Assembly (NCBI GenBank): GCA_021781285.1
Contig: JAJXXD010000066.1
Location: forward strand, 1 to 19,499
Direction of reading: 5' to 3'
Origin: a bacterium
GTDB lineage: Bacteria; SZUA-79; Acidulodesulfobacterales; Acidulodesulfobacteraceae
DNA: 19,499 bases
In this document: positions 1 through 6,464 of the stretch, one piece after another
How the letters are laid out: every line of letters begins with the position of its first letter
How positions within the stretch are numbered: position 1 is the stretch's first letter
The notes under the pieces: model-generated
Databases searched by the model: none
What the model saw: only the letters and a program-made list of their open reading frames with translations
What the model was told of the DNA's origin: nothing
Translations under genes and position numbers: made by a program

Positions 1-189
1 CGTCATAACGCCGCCGGCATCGTTATCGGCAATCATAACGAGTATTCCCGGACCTATCAGCGCCATTAAAAGGCACAGGCGCGAAAAATACCCGTATTTC
101 TGCCTCATAAGATGGATTTTGAGCCTGTCCGCGGCTCTTAGTTTTATATCTACGGGAAGATTTTCAAGCTTATCTCTGTAATCTTGCAT
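1..189 (-). CDS. NRAMP-related divalent metal transporter, N-terminal fragment (runs off the left edge)
   Basis: The 63 visible codons start at an ATG at 189 preceded by a good Shine-Dalgarno (AAGGAGA, about 7 nt upstream). About 40 polar residues are followed by a hydrophobic first membrane helix containing GPGILVMIADNDAGG. A GPG turn followed by an Asp-containing unwound motif is the signature of NRAMP transmembrane helix 1, where the classical metal-binding motif is DPGN. Here the equivalent is DAGG, as in a divergent NRAMP-like subgroup. The family imports Mn2+, Fe2+ or related ions with protons across the inner membrane. The substrate cannot be judged from this fragment. About 80 percent or more of the protein lies outside the window. 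Family assignment rests on one motif, so it is good but not certain. Confidence 0.7.
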   Translation of the reverse strand, partial: MQDYRDKLENLPVDIKLRAADRLKIHLMRQKYGYFSRLCLLMALIGPGILVMIADNDAGGVMT

Positions 190-251
190 TTTCTGTCTCC
201 TTCTTAATAAATAACTTTAACTGTTTATTAGAAAGAGAAGAATATTAAAAA

Positions 252-380
252 CTATATGCAGGGGTGATAATTTGCGGAGAATTTATTTACGTTATTTAAT
301 ATTAAACTGTTTAATAATAAGTTAAAGCTATCTTCGGTTTTTGTTAAATAATAGCTGCTACTGTCCGGTTCACTTCGCAT
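252..380 (-). CDS. Possible small protein, 42 residues, unknown function
   Basis: An ATG at 380 is preceded by AGGAG with a 7-nt spacer, one of the better ribosome binding sites in the window, and opens a 42-codon frame ending in TAG at 252. The product is hydrophilic at the N terminus (MRSEPDSSSYY), has a leucine/asparagine-rich middle (residues 20-32), and ends in HPCI. There is no signal peptide, membrane helix or motif that I recognise. A promoter-like pair lies at 422-450, so the frame would be the first gene of the transcript leading into the NRAMP-like transporter 62 bases further on. It could be a leader peptide, a small regulator, or a chance frame in an untranslated leader. Support is start context only. 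Confidence 0.35.
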   Translation of the reverse strand: MRSEPDSSSYYLTKTEDSFNLLLNSLILNNVNKFSANYHPCI

Positions 381-421
381 AAATAATCTCCTGTTAAATT
401 TAAATTAAATATATTAATAAA

Positions 422-450
422 AGTATGCTATTTAAAAAAAAATATGTCAA
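422..450 (-). promoter_or_regulatory. Predicted sigma70-type promoter for the small ORF / NRAMP-like gene
   Basis: On the minus strand a perfect -35 TTGACA (450-445) is followed by a 17-nt spacer and CATACT (427-422, four of six -10 matches). The start point would be near 415, about 35 nt before the small ORF start at 380. The spacer is an A/T tract. It lies just beyond the hairpin that ends the mnmG transcript, so it would separate the NRAMP-like gene from the mnmG operon. Confidence 0.45.
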
Positions 451-451
451 G

Positions 452-477
452 AAAAATGTTTCACGGGAAACATTTTT
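452..477 (-). terminator. Hairpin terminator after mnmG
   Basis: A perfect inverted repeat, AAAAATGTTTC (452-462) and GAAACATTTTT (467-477), flanks the 4-nt loop ACGG. Read on the minus strand it falls 9 bases after the mnmG stop and ends in a T run, as an intrinsic terminator does. The A/T flanks make it symmetric, so it could also stop transcription arriving from the other direction. The stem has only three G/C pairs (plus the loop-closing region), so strength is uncertain. Confidence 0.5.
457..472. other. parS-like chromosome partitioning site (one mismatch)
   Basis: The 16-mer TGTTTCACGGGAAACA differs from the widely conserved ParB-binding palindrome TGTTTCACGTGAAACA only at position 10 (G for T), so one half-site is perfect and the other has one change. 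parS sites cluster near origins, and this one is about 6 kb from dnaA, next to mnmG, where parAB often resides in other genomes. No parA or parB is visible here. Because the palindrome is also the stem of a terminator-like hairpin, it may serve both purposes or only the latter. Confidence 0.5.
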
Positions 478-485
478 AAATTTAG

Positions 486-2288
486 CTAATTGCGGCATTT
501 CATTAATAAAATGGAAACGGCGGCGGGAGTAATACCCGAAATTCGTCCCGCTTCCGCAATAGTTCTAGGTCTGATTTTATTAAGTTTTTCGACTACTTCG
601 AGCGATAAGCCGGGTATTGCGTTAAAATCAATATCGCCGTCTAACTTAACGTCCTCGAATTTTTTTAACCTGCCTATCTCTTCTTTCTGCCTGCTGATGT
701 AGCCTTCATATTTAATAAAAAGCTGGGCTCTGTTAATAATATCCCTATCGAATTTATCAATTTCCTTTCTAAATTCCGGCATAATATTATTATCTATGGA
801 AAAATCCGGCCGTTTTAACAGACTGTAATACTTTCCGTTTTCATAAGTTTTCAAAAAACCCGTTAATTCGTTAAATTGCGCCAGTCTGTCATTATATATA
901 GAGTATCTTTCTTCATCGAGCAATCCAATACTTTTTCCATATTCGCAAAGCCTGAAGTCCGCATTGTCTTCCCTCAATAAAAGCCTGTATTCGGCGCGGG
1001 ACGTAAACATTCTATAAGGTTCGCTTGTTCCAAGCATAATCAAATCGTCGATTAAAACCCCTATATATGCCTCATCTCTTCTAAGCATCAAAGAATTTTC
1101 GCCCCTAATTTTCATAACCGCGTTAATCCCGGCAATAATGCCCTGCGCCGCCGCTTCTTCATAACCTGAAGTGCCGTTAATCTGCCCCGCCAAAAAAAGA
1201 CCGTCTATTTTTTTAGTTTCCAAGGAATGTTTAAGCTGGTCGGGCAAAACGTAATCGTATTCTATGGCATACCCCGGTCTCATGATTTTTACTTTTTCAA
1301 GCCCCTTAATCGTTCTTAAAAATTTAAGCTGCGTCTCTAAAGGCAGGCTCGTCGAAAGCCCGTTGGGATAGTATTCCACGGAATCAAGGCTTTCCCTTTC
1401 TAAAAATATCTGATGTCTTTCTTTATCTTTAAACCTGACGACTTTATCTTCTATGGAAGGGCAGTATCTCGGACCGACTCCTTTAATAACTCCGCAGTAT
1501 AAGGGGGACTTGTCCAGATCGTTTAAAATTATATTATGCGTATTTTTATTTGTATATGTTATATAACAGCTGATTTCATTAGTTATATTTTTATCGGCAA
1601 TAGAAAAAGGGATAAAATCGTCTTCTCCTTTTTGTTCTTCAAGCTCGGAAAAATCAATGGTTCTGCCGTCTAATCTCGGGGTAGTGCCCGTTTTAAGCCT
1701 TCCAAGCTCAAGACCGTTTTCAAGCAGGCTTAAAGAAAGGTTATTTGAAGCAAAATCCCCGGCCCTTCCCGCATTATAATTAAAAAGACCGATATGCACA
1801 AGCCCTCTTAAAAAAGTTCCCGTAGTTAAAATAACAGTGCCGGAATAAAGATTTTCGCCCGTCCATAAAACAACTCCCTCGGCTTTACCATTTTTGACGA
1901 TTAGCGAATCGACCATAGATTGAATTATGGTCAAATTTTCGGCAGACTCCAGAACGGTTTTCATATAAGTTTTATATTTAAACATATCGGCTTGCGCGCG
2001 GGACGACCTGACCGCGGGACCCTTTTTTGTATTAAGGGTTCGGAACTGAATGCCGGTTTTGTCTATAGCCTTTCCCATTTCTCCGCCGAGCGCATCGACT
2101 TCGCGCACGAGATGCCCTTTAGCAAGCCCCCCTATCGCAGGGTTGCAGGACATCTGTCCGATATTGTCTAAATTAATCGTAATTACGGCGGCATTCAAGC
2201 CCATTCTTGCGGCGGCAAGGGAGGCCTCTATGCCGGCATGTCCCGCGCCTACCACGATTACGTCAAAGTTATTGTTTTTGTTTTCCAT
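486..2288 (-). CDS. mnmG: MnmG (GidA), FAD-dependent tRNA uridine-5-carboxymethylaminomethyl modification enzyme
   Basis: With MnmE, MnmG installs the carboxymethylaminomethyl (or aminomethyl) group at C5 of the wobble uridine U34 in certain tRNAs, using FAD, NADH and methylene-tetrahydrofolate. The 600-residue length is slightly shorter than the usual 620-650. Visible marks are the FAD Rossmann motif GAGHAG (residues 14-19), the SCNPAIGG motif with conserved Cys48, the conserved Cys276 in GPRYCPSIEDK, and the family block GTSEPYRMFTSRAEYRLLLR. The C-terminal helical domain, which contacts MnmE, begins near YEGYISRQ and includes IPGLSLEV. The start ATG at 2288 is chosen because FDVIVVGAGHAG follows directly. 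No good Shine-Dalgarno is visible. Its neighbour mnmE lies 58 bp upstream on the same strand, matching the complex. No rsmG, parA or parB follows it. Confidence 0.97.
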   Translation of the reverse strand: MENKNNNFDVIVVGAGHAGIEASLAAARMGLNAAVITINLDNIGQMSCNPAIGGLAKGHLVREVDALGGEMGKAIDKTGIQFRTLNTKKGPAVRSSRAQADMFKYKTYMKTVLESAENLTIIQSMVDSLIVKNGKAEGVVLWTGENLYSGTVILTTGTFLRGLVHIGLFNYNAGRAGDFASNNLSLSLLENGLELGRLKTGTTPRLDGRTIDFSELEEQKGEDDFIPFSIADKNITNEISCYITYTNKNTHNIILNDLDKSPLYCGVIKGVGPRYCPSIEDKVVRFKDKERHQIFLERESLDSVEYYPNGLSTSLPLETQLKFLRTIKGLEKVKIMRPGYAIEYDYVLPDQLKHSLETKKIDGLFLAGQINGTSGYEEAAAQGIIAGINAVMKIRGENSLMLRRDEAYIGVLIDDLIMLGTSEPYRMFTSRAEYRLLLREDNADFRLCEYGKSIGLLDEERYSIYNDRLAQFNELTGFLKTYENGKYYSLLKRPDFSIDNNIMPEFRKEIDKFDRDIINRAQLFIKYEGYISRQKEEIGRLKKFEDVKLDGDIDFNAIPGLSLEVVEKLNKIRPRTIAEAGRISGITPAAVSILLMKCRN

Positions 2289-2346
2289 TATCTAATTATC
2301 TGCTATACTTATATAGTTGTATTTATTATAAGTTTAAGGAGAGGTT

Positions 2347-3753
2347 CTATTTGCCTATGCAGAATTCTTTAAAAAGAATATCCAGAACGTCTTCATTGGT
2401 CACTTCCCCGACAATCTCGTCAAGAGCGTTAATGCCATCCCTTAAATCTATGGATATTAATTCAATGGGCTGTCCTTCCGTAAATTTGCCTTTAGCGTTT
2501 AATAAATGATTTAAAGATTTTGCCAGTAAATCTTTCTGCCTTACGGTCGTAATGCCGACATCGTCTTTAACCCCGCCTTCAATTTTTAAAATAATGTCGT
2601 GCACTGTTTTTTTCATCTCTTCAAAACCGGCACCCGTCTTAGCGCTGATAAAAACCGGATTATTCGTAAATCCAAACGCCTGCATAACGTTTTTTCCTAT
2701 TACGCTTAAGTCTTTTCCGTCAAATATATCAACCTTATTTATAACAGGAATTAAACTATCTCTTTTTTCCTCTAATATATCTCTTAAAATTTCATTTTCC
2801 GCTAAATCGTTTATATCAAAAACGTATAAAACGGCATCCGCGCTTTTAATTTGATTGCGGCTCTGTTTTATGCCCTCATACTCTAATGTTTCGCCTGTTT
2901 CTCTCAAGCCTGCGGTATCGATTATTTTAACGGGTTTATTAGATAAGAACAGGTTTTCTTCGATATAATCCCTTGTAGTGCCTGCCGTATCCGAAACTAT
3001 TGCTCTGTTTTTATCGACGAGCCTGTTTAATATGCTTGACTTGCCGACGTTCGGAGCTCCGGCTATTACCACGCTGAAACCATGCTTGTTCAGCTCGTAA
3101 TTTTCGTAAGATGCCATAAGTCCGCCGATTAATTCTGCCGTTTCCTCAGTCTTTTTTAAAAAATCGGCGTTAATATTCTCAAAAATTTCCTCGGGAAAAT
3201 CGATTAAAGCTTCTACGGAAGCAAGCAGATACATATAATCTTCTTTGATTTTATTTATCCTTTCTTCTAAGAGACCGCTCAGCTCGTTATTTGCTATAAC
3301 AAGCGTTTTTAAAGAATTTGCCTTAATGATTTCAAGGATTGCTTCGGCTTTTATAAGATTTATCTTATTGTTTAAATAAGCCCTTTTTGTGAATTCTCCG
3401 TTGTACGCAAGCCTTGTTCCGGATTTTAGGATAATTTCTAGGATATATTTGGTATTAAATACCCCTCCGTGGGGATATATTTCAAACATATCTTCTCCGG
3501 TATAGGAATCGGGGCCTTTTATGAAAACGCATACCGCCTCATCGACGTACGATTTTGTTTGAAAATCAAAAATGCGGCCTGTATATAAAAAACGGGGTTT
3601 TATATCTGAAAAATTTTTACGATACGGTTTAAAAACTTTTTGCAGTATATATATACAGTCTTTGCCTGATGCCCTGATAATGCTAATCGCTCCTTCCCCC
3701 GAAGGAGAAGAAATAGCGCAAATCGTATCTATTTCATGTGTTAAAGAGGACAT
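2347..3753 (-). CDS. mnmE: MnmE (TrmE), tRNA-modification GTPase
   Basis: This is the potassium-dependent GTPase partner of MnmG in wobble uridine modification. The N-terminal tetrahydrofolate-binding domain opens with DTICAISSPSGEGAISIIRASG (residues 9-30 region). A helical domain is interrupted by the G domain, with P-loop GAPNVGKSS (232-240), switch DTAGTTRD (255-262), DTAG (279-282) and NKVD (339-342). The protein ends with the diagnostic CIGK motif (465-468), whose Cys is essential in characterised homologues. Length 468 is normal. It starts 17 bp after the yidC stop, with no clear ribosome binding site, so translation may depend on coupling. Many genomes have jag between yidC and mnmE; it is absent here. 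Confidence 0.97.
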   Translation of the reverse strand: MSSLTHEIDTICAISSPSGEGAISIIRASGKDCIYILQKVFKPYRKNFSDIKPRFLYTGRIFDFQTKSYVDEAVCVFIKGPDSYTGEDMFEIYPHGGVFNTKYILEIILKSGTRLAYNGEFTKRAYLNNKINLIKAEAILEIIKANSLKTLVIANNELSGLLEERINKIKEDYMYLLASVEALIDFPEEIFENINADFLKKTEETAELIGGLMASYENYELNKHGFSVVIAGAPNVGKSSILNRLVDKNRAIVSDTAGTTRDYIEENLFLSNKPVKIIDTAGLRETGETLEYEGIKQSRNQIKSADAVLYVFDINDLAENEILRDILEEKRDSLIPVINKVDIFDGKDLSVIGKNVMQAFGFTNNPVFISAKTGAGFEEMKKTVHDIILKIEGGVKDDVGITTVRQKDLLAKSLNHLLNAKGKFTEGQPIELISIDLRDGINALDEIVGEVTNEDVLDILFKEFCIGK

Positions 3754-3770
3754 AACGGCATAAATCTGAA

Positions 3771-5324
3771 TTATGCAAATTTTCTATTAATAATATACTG
3801 CTGGGTAATGGTCAGAATATTGTTGACCGTCCAGTATAAAAGGAGCCCCGCGGGGAAATGAATAAAAATAAAAGTAAAAACTACCGGGAGTATAAGCATT
3901 ATTTTAGCCTGCGCGGGATCTCCCACCATAGGGTTCATTTTTTGCGAAATTAACATGGATATACCCATTAATACAGGCAGGATATAATAAGGGTCCTGCA
4001 TTGAAAGATTATGAATCCAGAAAATGAACGGCGCATTTCTAAGCTGTATGGACATCAAAAGCGTCTCATATAACCCATAAAAGACGGGAATTTGCAGAAG
4101 CATAGGCAGACATCCGCCGAAAGGATTTACTTTGCTTTCTTTATAAAGCTCCATAATTTTTTTATTCAATTCGGCTTTATTGTCCTTATATTTTTCCCGC
4201 ATTTCATTAATTTTAGGGGTTAATTTTTGCATCATTTTCATTGATTTGAAGCCCATATAAGTAAGCGGGTAAAATACTATTCTTATGCTTAAAACGAGCA
4301 GTATTATGGCAAGACCGTAATTATGAACAAAACCGTAAAAAAACTCAAGTATGTGCAGCAGAATTATAGAAAAAAATCCGAAAAATCCGAAACTTAAAGT
4401 AGAGTTAAGATTGTGGTTTAAAGGCGTAAGCAGGGACAGCTTTTTCGGGCCCCCGTAAATTTTCAAAGAGGTTCCGGCGGTTTTTCCTGAAGGAACGGAT
4501 AATGTTTTAGGTATTATAAAAGAAATAACATCGCCGTTTTTTTTGACGGATATATCTGTTCCGGGAGATACGGCCGAAAGCAGGAAATATTTAGAGTTAA
4601 AGCCTGCAAACGAAATATCTCCGCTGTATTTTGTCGTATTATTAATAACCGGGGTAATCAAACTTTTGTTTAGATAAACCGCGGGCGTAAAATTAACATA
4701 ATCCGAACTCTTGGCAGAAGCAGGCTTTAAAGCGGCTGAAAGAGTAAAATAACCTTTAAACGCAACGGGTTTATCGGTAAGGTTTTTAATATAAACAGCA
4801 TCGGTAAAAAGATAATTTCCATCCGAGAATTTATATTCTTTCGTTAAAATTAACTTATTGCCGATGCTATAAATAAATTTTATGATGCCGCTTTCTTTAG
4901 CTATTTTTATAAGCTTTATAGGCAGGTCTGTATTTTTAGGAATAAAGTTAATCATTTCGGAAATATTTTTTGAATTGCCGAGATTGACTTTATTTTTTAA
5001 ATCTTTTTCCGTATATGAATAGTTTAAAAGATTTAAACTTGAAATTGCTCCAGTGGATTTATTGAAGCCCGCATAAATTTTTTTCCCCTCATACGATACG
5101 TTTTTAATATTTTGAACGGATTTTGATACCGCAATTAAATTTCTTGGCTTGGCCGGAATAATTTTTTTTGCGTTTGGCTCCGGTTTTTTAGCCGATACGG
5201 CGGCTGAAACGACGGCCTGTTTTTTAACCGCGGCATGTTTCAAGGGCGCGTGAGGCATAAAATAGCCCCATGCCAAAATTAAAACTACCGATATGATAGA
5301 AGCCGCTATAATTCTTTTTTCCAA
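3771..5324 (-). CDS. yidC: YidC/Oxa1 membrane protein insertase
   Basis: YidC inserts and folds inner-membrane proteins, alone or with SecYEG. I place the start at the TTG at 5324: AAGGAG sits 5 nt upstream and the protein then opens with LEKRIIAAS and a first membrane helix (about residues 4-22). An in-frame ATG at 5471 exists, but the extra 49 residues do not look YidC-like and would lie inside yidD. The resulting 517-residue protein has a large periplasmic domain (about 80-300), typical of Gram-negative YidC. The five-helix insertase core follows (about 315-517), with the conserved positive residue R348 in LSIRIVFYPL, a charged coiled cytoplasmic hairpin (365-400), and NPFGGCLPMLLQIPVF. 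It follows yidD closely, as in most bacteria. Confidence 0.95.
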   Translation of the reverse strand: MEKRIIAASIISVVLILAWGYFMPHAPLKHAAVKKQAVVSAAVSAKKPEPNAKKIIPAKPRNLIAVSKSVQNIKNVSYEGKKIYAGFNKSTGAISSLNLLNYSYTEKDLKNKVNLGNSKNISEMINFIPKNTDLPIKLIKIAKESGIIKFIYSIGNKLILTKEYKFSDGNYLFTDAVYIKNLTDKPVAFKGYFTLSAALKPASAKSSDYVNFTPAVYLNKSLITPVINNTTKYSGDISFAGFNSKYFLLSAVSPGTDISVKKNGDVISFIIPKTLSVPSGKTAGTSLKIYGGPKKLSLLTPLNHNLNSTLSFGFFGFFSIILLHILEFFYGFVHNYGLAIILLVLSIRIVFYPLTYMGFKSMKMMQKLTPKINEMREKYKDNKAELNKKIMELYKESKVNPFGGCLPMLLQIPVFYGLYETLLMSIQLRNAPFIFWIHNLSMQDPYYILPVLMGISMLISQKMNPMVGDPAQAKIMLILPVVFTFIFIHFPAGLLLYWTVNNILTITQQYIINRKFA

Positions 5325-5346
5325 AAAGTCTCCTTTTTTACTAAAA

Positions 5347-5577
5347 TTAATATGGATGTTTGTGGACAGGGTCGAATCCGCCTCTAGAGAGGGGATTGCA
5401 TCTGATAATCCTATAAATAGACATGGATAAAGCCTTAATAAAACCGAACGACTCAAAGCATTCGACCGCATATTCGGAACAGGTGGGATAAAACCTGCAG
5501 CTTTGGGGCAGTAACGGAGATAAAAACTTTTTATAAGAAATTATCAGCAGTATAAAAAATTTATTTAAAATCTTCAT
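5347..5577 (-). CDS. yidD: YidD, membrane protein insertion efficiency factor
   Basis: A 76-residue protein of the YidD (UPF0161) family, thought to help YidC-mediated insertion at the inner face of the membrane. An amphipathic, hydrophobic N-terminal helix (residues 5-22) precedes the family core SCRFYPTCSEYA (26-37, Cys27 and Cys33) and RCNPLSRGGFDPV (59-71, Cys60). The start ATG overlaps the rnpA stop by 4 bases (ATGA), which implies translational coupling. It ends 22 bp before the yidC start. The order rpmH-rnpA-yidD-yidC is highly conserved, so identity is secure even though the protein is small. Confidence 0.96.
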   Translation of the reverse strand: MKILNKFFILLIISYKKFLSPLLPQSCRFYPTCSEYAVECFESFGFIKALSMSIYRIIRCNPLSRGGFDPVHKHPY

Positions 5578-5900
5578 ATCGTTAATAGAAACTCAAGTTC
5601 TCTTAATAACTGAATTTTGGAAGCGGGAAATTTTACGATTAATATTGCGCAATCTATCTTTTTAAGATTATACTGATTAAGTCTTATAAATTCTTTAATC
5701 TGCCTTTTTAATTTATTCCGTCTTACCGAATTTAAGAGCTTCCTTTTAAAAGTAATTAAAAATTTAAACCGGGGGGATTCGACGTAAAATATGACCGAAA
5801 CTTTTTGGGGTTTTTTATTTCCCTGCTTAAAAATATAATTTATAAATTCTTTATCTTTTAATTTAAAAAATTCGTTTAATTTAAAATTTATTTTAGGCAT
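5574..5900 (-). CDS. rnpA: RnpA, RNase P protein component
   Basis: This is the basic protein subunit of RNase P, which helps the catalytic RNA bind precursor tRNA and remove its 5' leader. The 108 residues are lysine/arginine-rich. The signature RNR segment is SVRRNKLKRQIKEFIR (residues 58-73), where R60, R61, N62 and R66 match the family. The N-terminal part LKDKEFINYIFKQG matches the usual first helix and the FxxV-like strand region is divergent. It lies 15 bp after rpmH and overlaps yidD by 4 bp. The Shine-Dalgarno is weak, so expression is probably coupled to rpmH. Confidence 0.93.
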   Translation of the reverse strand: MPKINFKLNEFFKLKDKEFINYIFKQGNKKPQKVSVIFYVESPRFKFLITFKRKLLNSVRRNKLKRQIKEFIRLNQYNLKKIDCAILIVKFPASKIQLLRELEFLLTI

Positions 5901-5915
5901 CTTAATGCATAAAAC

Positions 5916-6065
5916 TTATTTAGAGCTAATGACCGGAACCAGTATTTTGCGCCCCTTTCTCCTGCGTCTCGATAAAACCAACCTTCCGTTCTTTGTGCTC
6001 ATTCTGCTCAAAAAACCGTGGGTTCTTTTTCTCTTTAATTTACTCGGTTGAAATGTGCGTTTCAT
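5916..6065 (-). CDS. rpmH: Ribosomal protein L34 (bL34)
   Basis: A short 49-residue gene, easy to miss. It starts at an ATG at 6065 with GGAG 8 nt upstream. The protein begins MKRTFQPSKLKRKRTHGF and continues with SRMSTKNGRLVLSRRRRKGR, which is the unmistakable L34 sequence. The C-terminal tail (ILVPVISSK) is a few residues longer than in the 44-46-residue E. coli type protein. L34 is a late-assembling component of the large ribosomal subunit. It is the first gene of the leftward operon and faces away from dnaA across the putative origin. Confidence 0.98.
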   Translation of the reverse strand: MKRTFQPSKLKRKRTHGFLSRMSTKNGRLVLSRRRRKGRKILVPVISSK

Positions 6066-6113
6066 AAGATTTGCTCCAAACTAAATATTATATTAAAATT
6101 ATGGCAAATTTTT

Positions 6114-6142
6114 ATTAAAGCAAATTAGTATTAAGATGTCAA
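6114..6142 (-). promoter_or_regulatory. Predicted strong sigma70-type promoter of the rpmH operon
   Basis: On the minus strand a perfect TTGACA (6142-6137) is separated by exactly 17 nt from TTTAAT (6119-6114, one mismatch to TATAAT). The start point would be near 6107, giving a leader of about 42 nt to the rpmH ATG. A second TATAAT-like hexamer nearer the gene lacks a matching -35. This is the best promoter match in the window and fits a ribosomal protein operon. Confidence 0.7.
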
Positions 6143-6234
6143 GTTTTTTTTATTTTCAATTTAACCCGTAACTTATGATAATATATGGATAGATGAGGGC
6201 TTTAATTAATTAACATATTGATTTTACAAGAAAT

Positions 6235-6277
6235 AATTTGATAAAATTTAATTGAAATATATTTAAAAATTTGATAA
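6235..6277. repeat. Two direct copies of AATTTGATAA in the putative origin
   Basis: The 10-mer occurs at 6235-6244 and 6268-6277, spaced 33 bp start to start, about three helical turns, so both face the same side of DNA. On the minus strand each reads TTATCAAATT, sharing TTATCAA with the DnaA-box-like site at 6392. They may be low-affinity DnaA sites, though in sequence this A/T-rich a chance repeat is possible. Confidence 0.4.
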
Positions 6278-6352
6278 TGTTGATTTGTCTAATTTTATTT
6301 ATAATTTAAGTCTAAAAAATAAAAGGGAAATTAGCGCAGATTTATTATAAAA

Positions 6353-6381
6353 TTGATAGTCTAAGTTCTCGCAATTATTAT
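6353..6381 (+). promoter_or_regulatory. Predicted dnaA promoter
   Basis: TTGATA (6353-6358) and TATTAT (6376-6381) are separated by 17 nt, each with one mismatch to the sigma70 consensus. The predicted start is near 6388, giving a leader of about 77 nt to the dnaA ATG at 6465. The start falls exactly at an inverted repeat containing a DnaA-box-like site. Confidence 0.5.
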
Positions 6382-6388
6382 ACTATTT

Positions 6389-6414
6389 GAGTTATCAACA
6401 ATTGTTGGCAACTC
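6389..6414. promoter_or_regulatory. Inverted repeat with DnaA-box-like site at the dnaA transcription start
   Basis: The 26-bp element is a near-perfect palindrome: GAGTTATCAACAA and its partner arm match at 11 of 13 positions around the centre 6401/6402, with AACAATTGTT as a perfect core. It includes TTATCAACA (6392-6400), one base from the canonical DnaA box TTATCCACA. Its place directly at the predicted start point suggests an operator, possibly for DnaA autorepression, or a 5' hairpin in the dnaA mRNA. Confidence 0.45.
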
Positions 6415-6464
6415 TGTTTAATTTTAATATTCCTATCTTTAATAAAAATTTTTAAATATATTTT

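Larger units (their letters stand above)
6066..6464. other. oriC: Putative replication origin region (oriC) between rpmH and dnaA
   Basis: This 399-base gene-free stretch is very AT-rich and separates the leftward rpmH operon from the rightward dnaA operon, the usual place for oriC. It contains TTATCAACA (6392-6400), a one-mismatch DnaA box; TATGGATAA (6464-6472, one mismatch on the opposite strand) overlapping the dnaA start; two copies of AATTTGATAA 33 bp apart (6235 and 6268), which read TTATCAAATT on the minus strand; and the palindrome TTAATTAATTAA (6202-6213). No perfect TTATCCACA is present and no dense box cluster is seen, so the exact origin could instead lie between dnaA and dnaN or use a divergent box. 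Gene orientation switches here, as expected at a bidirectional origin. Confidence 0.6.

Noticed and set aside
190..420. Possible manganese (yybP-ykoY) or other metal riboswitch ahead of the NRAMP-like gene
   Set aside because: I could find only a weak AGCTAT/ATAGCT pairing and none of the conserved loops; a small ORF fits the sequence better.
2289..2346. Inverted repeat ACTTATA/TATAAGT (2307-2333) between mnmE and mnmG as a terminator
   Set aside because: The arms are 7 bp, almost all A/T, with no T tract, and the genes belong to one pathway; probably chance in AT-rich sequence.
5325..5471. N-terminal extension of YidC from an ATG at 5471
   Set aside because: The added residues do not resemble YidC, overlap yidD in another frame, and the TTG at 5324 has a proper ribosome binding site.
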